DNA of 64,000 nucleotides from Kutzneria chonburiensis (GCF_028622115.1 NZ_CP097263.1:6076001-6140000); one strand, 5' to 3'. Positions 23,719-32,513 are shown, numbered from the stretch's first letter. The notes: generated from the sequence alone by a model not told the origin. Program-made: numbers and translations.

Positions 23719-24687
23719 TCAGGATTTGGGCAGATTCGCGACGACGATCTTGCCCGCGACGACGGCCTTGGCGCACGTGTCAAAGTCCGGCAGCTTCTGC
23801 CCGTTGGCCACGTAGACCGTGACGATCTCGCCGACGCCGTCGGCCATCGGCCGGTCGGCCCACTTCAGCGTGCAGGACGGGTACCCGGCCGAGGTGTCGG
23901 ACCGGTACGCGGTGACACCGCCGCCAAGGTCGACCGGCGTGGGCGCGGCGTCGAAGCCGGCGACCGACGGGTCACTGCCGATCTTGCCGTAGACCTCGAG
24001 CGTGACGCCCTTCTGCCGCCAGGCGCAGTCGTAGAGCGACTCGGAGTCCCGTTTGGGATCGCCGCCGGGCACGATCGCAAAGATGGTGGCGCGGTCGACC
24101 AGCAAGCACGGGTCTTGGCCGGCCATGACGCTGCTGCCCATCGGGACCCGCGGCGGCGCGGTGCGGATGCGCGCGATGACGCCGGTGAGCACCTGTCGGG
24201 CGACCGCGCACGGCTCGCCGCCCTTGACCTCAGCGCGGACGACCACCGCCCGCGTCGGCGACGCCTGCGTGACCGCCTTGTCCGTGCAGCTGCCGGTCTG
24301 CCGTGCTTCCAGCACTCGCATGCCGGCCAGCGACAGCGCGTCGCGGTCCCACTCCGGCACGGCATCGCCGAGCGTGACGGTGACGGTGTTCTGGACGTCG
24401 TCCACCGTGACCTGGGCCTTGCAGCCCTGGAAGGGGTCGCCGTGCGGCTTGCCGTCGGGCGTGCCGACGGCGGCGAGCAGCTTGTCGTCGAGCAGTGCGC
24501 AGGGGTCGACCAGGCGCAGCTTGGTCTCGGTGAACGCCGGATCCATCGCCGCGGTGTTGCCTTCGGGCTGGCCGGTGACGGTGTTGCGCCCGGCCACCGA
24601 CCGGGTCGTGTCGACGTTGGGCGAGCAGGCCGTGAGCAGGGCGACGGCCGCGAGCACGGCGCAGGCGAGGCGGAGCACGGGGTGCAC
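23719..24687 (-). CDS. DUF3558-like lipoprotein
   Basis: 322-residue exported lipoprotein of unknown function. From GTG at 24687 the signal reads VLRLACAVLAAVALLTAC with a clear lipobox. The mature part contains two copies of a small domain, each opening with an Asp-Pro-Cys block (LVDPCALLDD, GQDPCLLVDRAT) and having a second Cys further on (FQGCKAQV, YDCAWRQKG), as in DUF3558 proteins of Pseudonocardiaceae and mycobacteria. Each domain probably has one disulfide. It stands alone, oppositely oriented to a small basic peptide gene upstream. Confidence 0.8.
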   Translation of the reverse strand: MHPVLRLACAVLAAVALLTACSPNVDTTRSVAGRNTVTGQPEGNTAAMDPAFTETKLRLVDPCALLDDKLLAAVGTPDGKPHGDPFQGCKAQVTVDDVQNTVTVTLGDAVPEWDRDALSLAGMRVLEARQTGSCTDKAVTQASPTRAVVVRAEVKGGEPCAVARQVLTGVIARIRTAPPRVPMGSSVMAGQDPCLLVDRATIFAIVPGGDPKRDSESLYDCAWRQKGVTLEVYGKIGSDPSVAGFDAAPTPVDLGGGVTAYRSDTSAGYPSCTLKWADRPMADGVGEIVTVYVANGQKLPDFDTCAKAVVAGKIVVANLPKS

Positions 24688-24816
24688 GGTAGCGACCTGC
24701 GCCGATCCGTGTGACGTGAATCCCGTGATCGGTCTCACCGAGAGTTTCGGGAACGATTCAGAAGGCCAGAACGTCCTAGAGAGTGCAAGGAAGAAACAGA
24801 CCCGGAAGGGGAAGCA

Positions 24817-24924
24817 GTGATCAAGGTTCTGCGCAAGCAGGCCCGCAAGGCCGCCCGTCGCTTCGACGCCTGGACGGTCGAGGCGTTCAACCCGGTGTAC
24901 CCGCACCGCAGCGGCCGGCGCTGA
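24817..24924 (+). CDS. Small basic protein, 35 residues, unknown
   Basis: GTG start with AGGGGAAG about 4 bp upstream; 35 codons to TGA, 32 of the 34 internal third positions G or C, as in real genes here. The first half is strongly basic and could form an amphipathic helix (IKVLRKQARKAARRF), the second is DAWTVEAFNPVYPHRSGRR. It sits alone on the plus strand between two minus-strand genes, with a 100 bp upstream region of lower GC that could hold its promoter. No homolog is recognised; a membrane- or nucleic-acid-binding microprotein is possible. Confidence 0.55.
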   Translation: MIKVLRKQARKAARRFDAWTVEAFNPVYPHRSGRR

Positions 24925-24956
24925 CTCACATCAGCACCGACCGCCGCTGGTACGGA

Positions 24957-25232
24957 TCAGCTCTCGCCGGCGCCAGTGGCGTCGTCGGCGGGCTCGGTCA
25001 CCGGCACCGTGATCGGCCGCAGCCGCGCCCAGAGCGCGAACACGATGCCCACCACGAGCATCACGATCCCGCCCCACAGATTGATGTTGATGCCGGCCGC
25101 CTTGTCCAGGCCGGCCTGGCTGGTGAACGCGATGCCCATCACGGTCAGCACCACGCCGTACACCACGAACAGCAGCGCCAGCACGTAGCGGAGGTCGAAC
25201 AGCCCCGCGCGCTTCTTCACAGGCTCGCTCAT
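24957..25232 (-). CDS. Small two-helix membrane protein paired with the symporter
   Basis: 91 residues with two membrane segments (YVLALLFVVYGVVLTVMGIA about 16-35; INLWGGIVMLVVGIVFALWA about 50-69), a basic N-terminus and an acidic tail. It follows the sodium-solute symporter gene by 16 bp on the same strand and is probably cotranscribed. Small membrane proteins accompany other SSS transporters, where they may stabilise the carrier; that role is inferred here. Confidence 0.75.
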   Translation of the reverse strand: MSEPVKKRAGLFDLRYVLALLFVVYGVVLTVMGIAFTSQAGLDKAAGININLWGGIVMLVVGIVFALWARLRPITVPVTEPADDATGAGES

Positions 25233-25248
25233 CGCAGTCTGTCCTCCC

Positions 25249-26946
25249 TCACCAGAAGATGATGTTCAGCACGGCCGCCAGCACCAGCACGCCGGCGCCG
25301 AGCACGACCGGCTTGCGGTACCAGCCGGCGTTCTCGCCGGTGTCGGAGTGCTTGAGGCTGTCCCGCGGGGTCAGCGACCACACCAGCCCGACCAGCTCCG
25401 AGTCCGGCTTGGGCGCGGTCACCAGGGTGACCAGCACGCTGATCACGATGTCCATGATGAACGCGACGCTGGCCGCCACGAAGGCGCCGCCCTGGCCGGA
25501 CAGCGTGAACACGCCCGACCGGTTGAGCACGTCCACCGTGACCGCCGACGCGGTGCCGACGATCAGGCCGATACCGCCGGCCATCGGCGTCATCCGCTTC
25601 CAGAACATGCCCAGCAGGAACGTCGCGAACAGCGGCGCGTTGAAGAAGCCGAACAGCGTCTGCAGGTAGTCCATGATGTTGCTGAACTGGCCGGCGATGA
25701 ACGCGGTGCCGATCGCGATGAGGCAGCCGACGATCGTGATCAGCCGGCCGACCCGCAGGTAGTACTCGTCCGGCTTGTTCTTGACGACGTAGGTCTGCCA
25801 CAGGTCGTAGGTGAACACCGTGTTGAACGAGCTCACGCTGGCCGCCATGCCGGCCATGAACGCCGCCACCAGACCGGTGATCGCCACGCCCAGCATGCCG
25901 TTGGGCAGCAGGTCGCGGATCAGCAGCTCGATGGTGTCGTTGTAGGTCACGCCGTTGGCCGCCTTGCCGCCGCTGGCCTTGAACGCGGCCAGCTCGGGCG
26001 AGATCACCGCGGCGATCATGCCCGGGATGAAGATCAGCAGCACGATCACGGTCTTGGGGTACGCGCCGATCAGCGGCGTGCGCCGGGCGGCCGACATGCT
26101 CTTGGCCGACAGCGCCCGCTGCACCTCGGCGAAGTTCGTCGTCCAGTAGCCGAAGGACAGCACGAAGCCGAGGCCGAAGACCAGGCCGATGACCGAGAGC
26201 ACCGGGTTGTCGATGCCGGTCAGGTTGGAGCCGGGCCAGGAGTGCAGCTGCGCGGCGGCGGTGTCGGGACTGGCCGCGGTCAGCTTGGCCACCAGGCCGT
26301 TCCAGCCGCCCACCTTGTACAGGCCGACGATGGTCAGCGGCAGCAGCATCGCCACGATCACGAAGAACTGCATGACCTCGTTGTAGATCGCCGCGGACAG
26401 GCCGCCCAGCGTGGTGTAGGCCAACACGATCGCGGCCGAGGCAATGATCGACACCCACAGCGGCCAGCCGAGCAGCAGGTTGATCGTGAGCGCCAGGGCG
26501 TAGAGGTTGACGCCGGCGATCAGCACCTGGGCGATGGCGAAGCTGAGGCTGTTGACCAGGTGCGCGAAGCGGCCGAACCGGCGGAGCAGGAACTCCGGCA
26601 CGCTGCGGACCTTCGAGCCGTAGTAGAAGGGCATCATGACCAGGCCGAGGAAGACCATGGCCGGGATGGCGCCGATCCAGTAGTAGTGCACCGTCGGCAC
26701 GCCGTACTGCGCGCCGTTGGCGGTCATGCCGAAGATCTCGACGGCGCCCAGGTTGGCCGAGATGAAGGCCAGGCCCGTCACCCAGGCCGGCATCGACCGG
26801 CCGGACAGGAAGAAGTCCAGGCTGGAGGACACCGAGCGGCGGGCCAGCGCGCCGATGCCCAGCACCAGGACGAAGTAGAAGCCGAGTAGGACGTAGTCCA
26901 CGGGCCCGGCGTCCAGCCGGAGGTTCGCGTCCGCCAGGACGTGCAC
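25249..26946 (-). CDS. Sodium:solute symporter (SSS family)
   Basis: Na+-coupled uptake of an organic solute across the plasma membrane. 565 residues and about 14 membrane segments. GTG at 26946 is chosen because GGAGG stands 8 bp before it; ATG at 26985 would add 13 residues including the ribosome site. Family blocks: FFLSGRSMPAWVTGLAFISANLGAVE in TM1-2, FGYWTTNFAEVQRALSAKS in the middle, and AFMAGMAASVSSFNTVFTYDLW, the Na+-site helix (TM8). The pattern resembles galactose/sugar-type SSS carriers (SglT-like) more than proline or acetate types; the substrate is unproven. Confidence 0.92.
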   Translation of the reverse strand: MHVLADANLRLDAGPVDYVLLGFYFVLVLGIGALARRSVSSSLDFFLSGRSMPAWVTGLAFISANLGAVEIFGMTANGAQYGVPTVHYYWIGAIPAMVFLGLVMMPFYYGSKVRSVPEFLLRRFGRFAHLVNSLSFAIAQVLIAGVNLYALALTINLLLGWPLWVSIIASAAIVLAYTTLGGLSAAIYNEVMQFFVIVAMLLPLTIVGLYKVGGWNGLVAKLTAASPDTAAAQLHSWPGSNLTGIDNPVLSVIGLVFGLGFVLSFGYWTTNFAEVQRALSAKSMSAARRTPLIGAYPKTVIVLLIFIPGMIAAVISPELAAFKASGGKAANGVTYNDTIELLIRDLLPNGMLGVAITGLVAAFMAGMAASVSSFNTVFTYDLWQTYVVKNKPDEYYLRVGRLITIVGCLIAIGTAFIAGQFSNIMDYLQTLFGFFNAPLFATFLLGMFWKRMTPMAGGIGLIVGTASAVTVDVLNRSGVFTLSGQGGAFVAASVAFIMDIVISVLVTLVTAPKPDSELVGLVWSLTPRDSLKHSDTGENAGWYRKPVVLGAGVLVLAAVLNIIFW

Positions 26947-27069
26947 CAGCCCCACCTCCACACATCGAACAGCACCGAACAGCATTCACCACGAGGTGGC
27001 GGAAGTGAACGTTACCGCACAGTCAAGACGCGGTGAACAGGTCGGAGCCCAGCCGTCGTTTTGTTGGAA

Positions 27070-27086
27070 GGTCACACTAATTGACC
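27070..27086. promoter_or_regulatory. Inverted repeat upstream of the symporter
   Basis: GGTCA-CACTAAT-TGACC, a 5-bp inverted repeat in a locally AT-richer stretch about 125 bp upstream of the symporter start and 40 bp after the HIT stop. It could be an operator for the symporter operon. Confidence 0.3.
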
Positions 27087-27125
27087 ATGATGGGGCCCGC
27101 TCGGTGACGGGCGGTCACAAGACGA

Positions 27126-27542
27126 TCACGGCTTGGTGATCAAGAGCCGCGCGACCTGGTCAAGATCGCTCCGCGTAGCCGCCCGGCCACCGCCGTGCAC
27201 GCCGAAGCCGTCCTTGATCATGCGCGGGATCACATGCAGGTGGACGTGGAAGACGCTCTGCCCGGCCGCTGCGCCGTCCGCCAGCATCAGGTTGATGCCG
27301 TCGGCCGGGATCGGGCTGCGCCGGATGCGCGCGGCCAGCCGCTGCGCGAGCGGGAACATCAGGGCGCCGGTCGTCTCGGGCAGCTCGGCGAGGTTCGTCG
27401 CGTGCCGTTTGGGCGCGATGAGCAGGTGGCCGCGGTTGATCGGGTTCAGGTCGCAGAAGGCGATGAGGTGCTCGTCCTCGTGCACAACGCTGGCGTCGGC
27501 GGCACCGGACACAATGACACAGAATATGCATTTCGGGTCCAA
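27126..27542 (-). CDS. HIT-family nucleotide hydrolase/transferase
   Basis: Small histidine-triad protein acting on nucleoside phosphoramidates or related adenylates. 138 residues from a TTG at 27542, with AAAGGG about 8 bp upstream; the frame is open much further but only this part is protein-like. CIFCVIVSG opens the domain, NRGHLLIAPKRHATNLAEL is the mid-section, and the active-site triad is QSVFHVHLHVIPR. Divergent from a CtaG-like gene only 36 bp away. Confidence 0.9.
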   Translation of the reverse strand: MDPKCIFCVIVSGAADASVVHEDEHLIAFCDLNPINRGHLLIAPKRHATNLAELPETTGALMFPLAQRLAARIRRSPIPADGINLMLADGAAAGQSVFHVHLHVIPRMIKDGFGVHGGGRAATRSDLDQVARLLITKP

Positions 27543-27578
27543 AATCGACGCCCTTTCGGCAGTGTCAGACTGGAGGCC

Positions 27579-28493
27579 GTGCCGGAGCCTCTCACGCTGG
27601 TCACCGCCGTCACGGCGTGGACGGCCGATCCCGTGTCCCTGCTGGTCATCCTGGTTGTCGGCGGGTGGTACTGGCGGGCCGTCCGCCGGGTCGGCGGCTG
27701 GCCGCGGGCCCGGATGATCGCGTTCTACGGCGCCGGTCTCGGCACGTACGCCATCGCGACCCTGTCCAGCATCGGCGTCTACGCCGACACCCTGTTCTTC
27801 ATGCGGGCGGCCCAGATCATCCTGCTGCTGATGGTCGTCCCGCTCGGGTTGGCGCTGGGCGCGCCGTTCACGCTGCTGCGCGACACCGGTCCGGCTGCGG
27901 TGGTCGTGCGGCTGCGTTCCTTGCTGCACAGTCCTTTCGGCAAGGTCATCGCGTTCCCGGCGACCGCGTCCGTGCTGCTCATCGCCACACCGTGGCTGCT
28001 CTACTTCACCGCCTGGTACCCCACCGTGCTGCGCTCGCCGGTCGTCGACGAGCTCACCCGGCTGCTGTTGGTCCTGATCGGTCTTGTTTACTTTTGGAGC
28101 CGTTTGCAGCTCGACCCGGTGCCGCGGCGCTTCCACCACCTGGTGTCGGTGTGGATCACCCTCGTCGAGGTCGTCGGCGACGCCACCCTCGGTCTCACCC
28201 TGTGGTTCTCCGGCCACCTCGTCGCCGCCGACTACTACCAGGCCCTCGGCCGCACCTGGGGTCCCGACCTCCACACGGACCAGATCTTCGGCGCCGGCGT
28301 GCTGTGGATCGTCGGCGATCTGGCCGGCCTGCCCTTCCTCGGCGCGCTGCTCAACCGTATGACCAAGGAAGACGCCAAGCAGGCCAAGGAGATCGACCGT
28401 GTGCTGGACGAGCAGGAGGCCGCCGGCGAGGACTCCGACCGCCCGTGGTGGGAGAACGACCCCAACCTGTCCGAGCGCTTCAAGCGAGGCTGA
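27579..28493 (+). CDS. Cytochrome c oxidase assembly factor CtaG-like membrane protein
   Basis: Polytopic membrane protein (304 residues, about seven membrane segments) of the caa3_CtaG family, associated with copper delivery or assembly of cytochrome oxidase. Family features: MRAAQIILLLMVVPLGLALGAP, YFTAWYPTVLRSPVVDELTRL, SRLQLDPVPRRFH and DQIFGAGVLWIVGDLAGLPFL. The C-terminal 50 residues are cytoplasmic and charged (TKEDAKQAKEIDRVLDE). GTG at 27579; GGAGG is only 2 bp away, so the exact start is uncertain. No cytochrome oxidase gene is adjacent. A P2 palindrome follows 6 bp after the stop. Confidence 0.85.
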   Translation: MPEPLTLVTAVTAWTADPVSLLVILVVGGWYWRAVRRVGGWPRARMIAFYGAGLGTYAIATLSSIGVYADTLFFMRAAQIILLLMVVPLGLALGAPFTLLRDTGPAAVVVRLRSLLHSPFGKVIAFPATASVLLIATPWLLYFTAWYPTVLRSPVVDELTRLLLVLIGLVYFWSRLQLDPVPRRFHHLVSVWITLVEVVGDATLGLTLWFSGHLVAADYYQALGRTWGPDLHTDQIFGAGVLWIVGDLAGLPFLGALLNRMTKEDAKQAKEIDRVLDEQEAAGEDSDRPWWENDPNLSERFKRG

Positions 28494-28499
28494 CCCAAG

Positions 28500-28584
28500 C
28501 CCCCGCGAGTCCCGCCCACAGTCACACCGAATGCGTGAAACGGATTCGTCATTTCGGTGTGACGCTGAGCGGGACTCGCGGGGG
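28500..28584. repeat. Palindromic element, family P2 copy A
   Basis: 85 bp. The outer stem CCCCCGCGAGTCCCGC against GCGGGACTCGCGGGGG is a perfect 16 bp; an inner stem CACACCGAA/TTCGGTGTG follows; the centre reads GCGTGAAACGGATTC. It lies between convergent genes and begins 6 bp after the CtaG stop and ends 7 bp before the lysozyme-like stop. Confidence 0.85.
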
Positions 28585-28591
28585 TGGCTGG

Positions 28592-29071
28592 TCAGGCGGG
28601 GGTGTTCACCGCCTGCTCGGCCTCGGACAGATAGTCCTTGTAGGCGCCGTTCTCCCACGTCGACCACTGGTCCCAGGTCGCGCCCTGGGACGAGATGTCG
28701 AAGGCCGCCTTGGCGTTCTGGACCGGATCGAAGGCCTGCTGCTCGCTGATCTCGGGGTGCCAGTAGTCGTTGATCTGCCACAGGCCGCGGTCGCGGGTGC
28801 AGTTCTCGTTGACCAGCAGCGCGTGGGTGAAGCCGCTGCTCTCGGCCAGCGCGACCGCGACCGCGTTGATCAGGCCCTGGCCGGTGAAACCGGCGTCCTT
28901 GGCCAACTTGGCCAACTGGGCGGCCGAATACTGGTCGCCTTCCGACTTGCTCACCGACGCACACTTCTCGTGCTCGACCGGGGCGGAGGCCGGCACGTGG
29001 GCGGGCGGCACCGAGCCGGCCAGCAATGCCGACGCCGCGACCGCGACGAGCCGGGACAGCGCTTGAATCAC
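28592..29071 (-). CDS. Secreted lysozyme/transglycosylase-like protein
   Basis: Exported peptidoglycan-active protein, 159 residues. From GTG at 29071 (CGGAG 8 bp upstream) the signal is IQALSRLVAVAASALLAG. The mature domain has YSAAQLAKLAKDAGF, then AVALAESSG with the likely catalytic Glu, DRGLWQINDYWHPE and FDPVQNAKAAF, the pattern of lytic-transglycosylase-like (SLT/GH23-related) domains in actinobacterial secreted proteins and phage tails. One disulfide (EKC / ENC) is likely. The upstream 235 bp up to the SDR gene hold no recognised riboswitch. Confidence 0.82.
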   Translation of the reverse strand: MIQALSRLVAVAASALLAGSVPPAHVPASAPVEHEKCASVSKSEGDQYSAAQLAKLAKDAGFTGQGLINAVAVALAESSGFTHALLVNENCTRDRGLWQINDYWHPEISEQQAFDPVQNAKAAFDISSQGATWDQWSTWENGAYKDYLSEAEQAVNTPA

Positions 29072-29306
29072 CTCGGGGCTCCGAACTGCCGGGAACGTGA
29101 ACACGTCCAGCTAATGCGGAAATTCGGGGCTGCGGCGAGGAACCTGTCCCGATCAGGACGAAAATCGCCTGTCGCGCAACCAAAAGCGGTGGACCACCTA
29201 GTGAAAACGTTGTGGTTGCGCCGTCGCACAATTGTTGCACAACCAGGACGTCGAAGTCACGCGTCAAGCAGAACCGTCATCCACCAACGAATAGCACGGG
29301 CCGACG

Positions 29307-30176
29307 TCATTCAGCGCGGCCCATCGGGTCGAGCGATGCGGCCGTCGCATCGTCATGGTCGGTGGAAACGCTGATATACCGCCACTTCTCATCCTCAGCC
29401 ACCCTCGCCTGCGCGACCACCGCCGCGTACTGCACGGCATCGCTGCCCAGCAGCAACCGCACCGGCGGCTCGTCGAGATCGGCCACGGTCAGCACTGCTC
29501 GCGCCACCTTCGCCGGATCGCCCGCCGGCGCGACTTCCGTGCTGTCGAACATCGCCGCCAGCGCCCCGACCGTCGGCCGATACGGCTCGCTGATCGGCGG
29601 CACCGTCATCGACGATCCCGCCCAGTCCGTACGCATTCCGCCCGGCTCCAGCACCGTCACCTTGATCCCCAGCGGCGCCACTTCCTGCGCCAGCACTTCG
29701 GAAAACCCGCCCACCGCCCACTTCGCCGCCTGATACGCCGCCAGTCCCGGCGTCGCCACCCGGCCGCCCAGCGAGGACACCTGGATGATCCGCCCGCTGC
29801 CCTGTTTCCTCAGCACCGGCAGCGCCGCCTTGCTCACGTTCACCACGCCCAGCAGATTCGTCTCCAGCTGCGCCCGGAAGTCCGCCGGTTCACTGTCTTC
29901 GACCGACACCAGATTCGCGTACCCGGCGTTGTTCACCACCACGTCCAGCCGCTCGAAGGCGTCCACCGCCGCCTTCACCGCCTCTTCCGCCGCCTCTGCG
30001 TCAGTCACGTCCAGCCCCACCGCCCGTACCCGGTCGCCGTACTCCGCCACCAGATCCGCCAGCTGCTCCGGCTTCCTCGCCGTCGCCACCACCCGATCCC
30101 CCGCCTCGAGCGCCGCCACCACAATCTCCCGCCCCAGCCCGCGCGAGCTCCCCGTCACCAGCCACACCCGATCCAT
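29307..30176 (-). CDS. Short-chain dehydrogenase/reductase
   Basis: NAD(P)-dependent SDR of classical type, 289 residues. TGSSRGLG (8-15) binds the cofactor, NNAGY at about 82-86, catalytic Ser in VSSLGG and YQAAK as the active Tyr/Lys. ARK after the second strand suggests NADP preference. C-terminus extended by about 40 residues. GGAG lies 5 bp before the ATG. Two copies of a TetR-type operator flank the promoter (30187-30206 and 30244-30263), so it is tightly repressed by a regulator encoded elsewhere. Substrate unknown. Confidence 0.93.
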   Translation of the reverse strand: MDRVWLVTGSSRGLGREIVVAALEAGDRVVATARKPEQLADLVAEYGDRVRAVGLDVTDAEAAEEAVKAAVDAFERLDVVVNNAGYANLVSVEDSEPADFRAQLETNLLGVVNVSKAALPVLRKQGSGRIIQVSSLGGRVATPGLAAYQAAKWAVGGFSEVLAQEVAPLGIKVTVLEPGGMRTDWAGSSMTVPPISEPYRPTVGALAAMFDSTEVAPAGDPAKVARAVLTVADLDEPPVRLLLGSDAVQYAAVVAQARVAEDEKWRYISVSTDHDDATAASLDPMGRAE

Positions 30177-30186
30177 CCCGGCTCCT

Positions 30187-30206
30187 TATTGAGTGAACGT
30201 TCATTA
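30187..30206. promoter_or_regulatory. TetR-type operator 1 upstream of the SDR gene
   Basis: Core palindrome TGAACGTTCA. The 18 bases TTATTGAGTGAACGTTCA recur in inverted orientation at operator 2. It lies 11 bp upstream of the SDR start codon, within the leader. Confidence 0.75.
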
Positions 30207-30243
30207 CTGACATCAGAAGGCTAGGCCGGGCCCCGAGCGGCTG

Positions 30244-30270
30244 TCAAGTGAACGTTCACTCAATAATGGC
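30244..30270. promoter_or_regulatory. TetR-type operator 2 upstream of the SDR gene
   Basis: Perfect palindrome AGTGAACGTTCACT (30247-30260), centre 55 bp from operator 1 and in opposite orientation to it. Together they would bracket the promoter; the spacing is about five helical turns, which suits looping or two cooperating dimers. Confidence 0.75.
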
Positions 30271-30314
30271 GACAAAAACAACGGCGGCGGGGTCGCCCGC
30301 CGCCGCTCACGTGC

Positions 30315-30974
30315 TCAGAACAGGCGGAACTCGTCGGAGTCGGTGCCCTTGAGGGCGTCGTAGTCCAGGGTCACGCAGCGGATCCCGCGGTCCTCGGCCA
30401 GGGTGCGGGCCTGGGGCTTGATCTGCTGGGCGGCGAAGACGCCCTTGACCGGGGCCAGCAGCGGATCCCGGTTGAGCAGCTCGAGGTAGCGGGTCAGCTG
30501 CTCGACGCCGTCGATCTCGCCACGGCGCTTGATCTCGACCGCGACAGAGACGCCGTCGTTGTCGCGGCACATGAGGTCGACGGGGCCGATGGCGGTGGGG
30601 AACTCCCGCCGCACCAGGGACCAGCCGTCGCCGAGGGTGGTGACGTGCTCGGCCAGCAGCACCTGGAGGTGGGCCTCGACCCCGTCCTTGACCAGGCCGG
30701 GCTCGATGCCGAGCTCGTGCTTGGAGTCGTGCATGACCTCCTCGACGGAGATCACCAGCTTCTCGCCGGCCTTGTTCTGCACGGTCCACACGCCCGGGTC
30801 CTCGATCAGCCAGCACGGCGGGCTCATCCAGTTCAACGGCTTGTAGGCCCGGTCGTCGGAGTGCACCGACACCGACCCGTCGGCCTTGATGAGCAGCAGC
30901 CGGTTGGCCATCGGCAGATGGGCGGTCAACCTGCCGACGTAGTCGACCTGGCACCGCGCGATCACAAGACGCAC
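30315..30974 (-). CDS. nucS: Mismatch-specific endonuclease NucS (EndoMS)
   Basis: Cuts both strands at G-T, G-G and T-T mismatches and replaces MutS/MutL mismatch repair in most actinobacteria. 219 residues from GTG at 30974, giving the family N-terminus [21 protein letters not shown]; a GTG at 31004 would add ten residues. [13 protein letters not shown] marks the N-terminal DNA-binding domain; the RecB-like nuclease core has DLMCRDND and [10 protein letters not shown] (Asp and Glu-X-Lys) and QLTRYLELL. Divergent from a NUDIX gene. Confidence 0.94.
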   Translation of the reverse strand: MRLVIARCQVDYVGRLTAHLPMANRLLLIKADGSVSVHSDDRAYKPLNWMSPPCWLIEDPGVWTVQNKAGEKLVISVEEVMHDSKHELGIEPGLVKDGVEAHLQVLLAEHVTTLGDGWSLVRREFPTAIGPVDLMCRDNDGVSVAVEIKRRGEIDGVEQLTRYLELLNRDPLLAPVKGVFAAQQIKPQARTLAEDRGIRCVTLDYDALKGTDSDEFRLF

Positions 30975-31057
30975 GGCGAACGAAGGTACCGGGACGATCG
31001 CCACCCTGCGCGCCCGGGGCTGCCGCGCCGAAAAACCAGCCTGAAAGGATCGGGCCC

Positions 31058-31594
31058 GTGGAGACGACCCAATCGCGCGAGGTGTATCGCAACGCCTGGA
31101 TGACGGTCCGCGAGGACGACATCCGCCGCCCGGACGGCTCGCCCGGCATCTACGGCGTGGTGGACAAGCCGAACTACGCGCTGGTCATCCCGCTGGACGG
31201 GGACCGGCTGCGCCTGGTCGAGCAGTTCCGGTACCCGCTGGGCGAACGACGCTGGGAGTTCTGCCAGGGCACGGCGCCGGATCTGGCCAGCGTGGAGGCG
31301 AAGGAGCTGGCGGCACGGGAGCTGCGCGAGGAGACGGGGCTGCGGGCGGAGGAGCTGATCGAGCTGGGCGTCCTGGACGTGGCGCCGGGCATGTCGAGCC
31401 AGCGGGGCACGGTGTTCCTGGCGACGGGCCTGACCGAAGGCGAGCCGGAGCGTGAGCTGGAAGAGCAGGACATGCGCTCGGCCTGGATCCACCGGGCCGA
31501 GTTCGAGGCGATGATCGCCCGCGGCGAGATCACCGACGCCCAGAGCGTGGCGGCGTACATGCTGCTGCTCCTGCACGAGTCGCGGCAGCCGTAG
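31058..31594 (+). CDS. NUDIX hydrolase, ADP-ribose pyrophosphatase-like
   Basis: Hydrolyses a nucleoside diphosphate derivative, most likely ADP-ribose. 178 residues; GTG at 31058 with AAAGGA about 8 bp upstream. Opens [19 protein letters not shown], then [19 protein letters not shown], the usual block before the Nudix box. The box itself is seen as AAKE-type [19 protein letters not shown], with the REXXEE metal ligands intact. Divergent from nucS and followed by a LysR gene. Confidence 0.92.
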   Translation: METTQSREVYRNAWMTVREDDIRRPDGSPGIYGVVDKPNYALVIPLDGDRLRLVEQFRYPLGERRWEFCQGTAPDLASVEAKELAARELREETGLRAEELIELGVLDVAPGMSSQRGTVFLATGLTEGEPERELEEQDMRSAWIHRAEFEAMIARGEITDAQSVAAYMLLLLHESRQP

Positions 31595-31634
31595 ATCGGC
31601 TACGTGTTCGGCGAAAAGCCTTAAGCTCGTCTAC

Positions 31635-32513
31635 ATGATGGATGTGCGACGGCTCGTGCTGCTGCGCGACCTGGCCGAGTACCAGACGGTGACGGCGGTG
31701 GCCGACGTGCACCACGTGACGGCCTCGGCCGTGTCCCAGCAGCTCAGGGCGCTGGAGGCCGAGGTCGGCAAGCCGCTGCTGCTGCGCGAAGGCCGGACGG
31801 TGCGGCTGACCAGCGCCGGCCGCGCGCTGGCCCGGCGCTGCGAAGACGTGCTGGCGGCGCTGGAACGGGCGTCGGCTGAGGTCAACGAGCTGGCCGGGAC
31901 GATCGACGGCGAGCTGGCGGTGGGCTGCTTCACCAGCGGCTTCCCGTCGGTCGTGCTGCCCATGACCGAGACCCTGCAGGCCCGCCACCCGCAACTGCGG
32001 TTCCGGTTTCACGAGGCCGAGCCCGAGGAGACCATCGCGATGCTGCGGCAGCGGCGGCTCGATCTCGTGGTGGCCTACCGCTACCGGCACCTGGGCACCG
32101 AACTCCAGCCAGGGGTGGTGGCGCTGCCGGTGTGCGACGACCCGTTCCTCATCTGCGTACCGGAAAGGCTGCGCGAGGCCGTCGAAACCGAGGGCCTGTC
32201 GGCGCTGAGCGAGCAGGCGTGGGTGTCCTATCCGGAAGGCAGTTGCCGCGAGGCCAACGTGCACGCGGCTCGCACCGCCGGCTTCACGCCCAAGCTGATC
32301 CACAGCTGCGCGAGCATCCCGGTGGCGCTGGACATGGTCGCGGCCGGCCTGTGCGTGACGATGATGCCGGGCATGGCCGCCCGCAACGCCCCGGCCGGGC
32401 TGGCCCTGATCCCGGCCCCTGGGCTGCACCGGAAGATCGAGGTCGTGGTGCGGGCCGGCACCGAACGCCAGCCGGTGATCGCCGCGGCACTGGCCGCGCT
32501 GGCCCAGCCGTAG
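31635..32513 (+). CDS. LysR-family transcriptional regulator
   Basis: 292 residues. N-terminal HTH: LVLLRDLAEYQTVTAVADVHHVTASAVSQQLRALE, then LLLREGRTVRLTSAGRAL; the C-terminal effector domain begins near residue 90 (GELAVGCFTSGFPSVVLP). TAAGCT seven bases upstream of the ATG fits a -10 box, and there is no ribosome site, so the mRNA is probably leaderless. Target unknown; it lies after a NUDIX gene and converges with a GH87 gene across a strong hairpin. Confidence 0.93.
   Translation: MMDVRRLVLLRDLAEYQTVTAVADVHHVTASAVSQQLRALEAEVGKPLLLREGRTVRLTSAGRALARRCEDVLAALERASAEVNELAGTIDGELAVGCFTSGFPSVVLPMTETLQARHPQLRFRFHEAEPEETIAMLRQRRLDLVVAYRYRHLGTELQPGVVALPVCDDPFLICVPERLREAVETEGLSALSEQAWVSYPEGSCREANVHAARTAGFTPKLIHSCASIPVALDMVAAGLCVTMMPGMAARNAPAGLALIPAPGLHRKIEVVVRAGTERQPVIAAALAALAQP

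Noticed and set aside
27126-29267. A 713-codon frame ending in the HIT protein
   Set aside because: Only the last 138 codons resemble a protein; the upstream part lies antisense to the CtaG-like gene and through a palindrome.
29072-29306. c-di-AMP (ydaO) riboswitch before the secreted lysozyme-like gene
   Set aside because: Actinobacterial wall hydrolases often have one, so I read the leader on the gene strand for the conserved blocks; they are not there. Only a GGTGGACCACC palindrome is visible.
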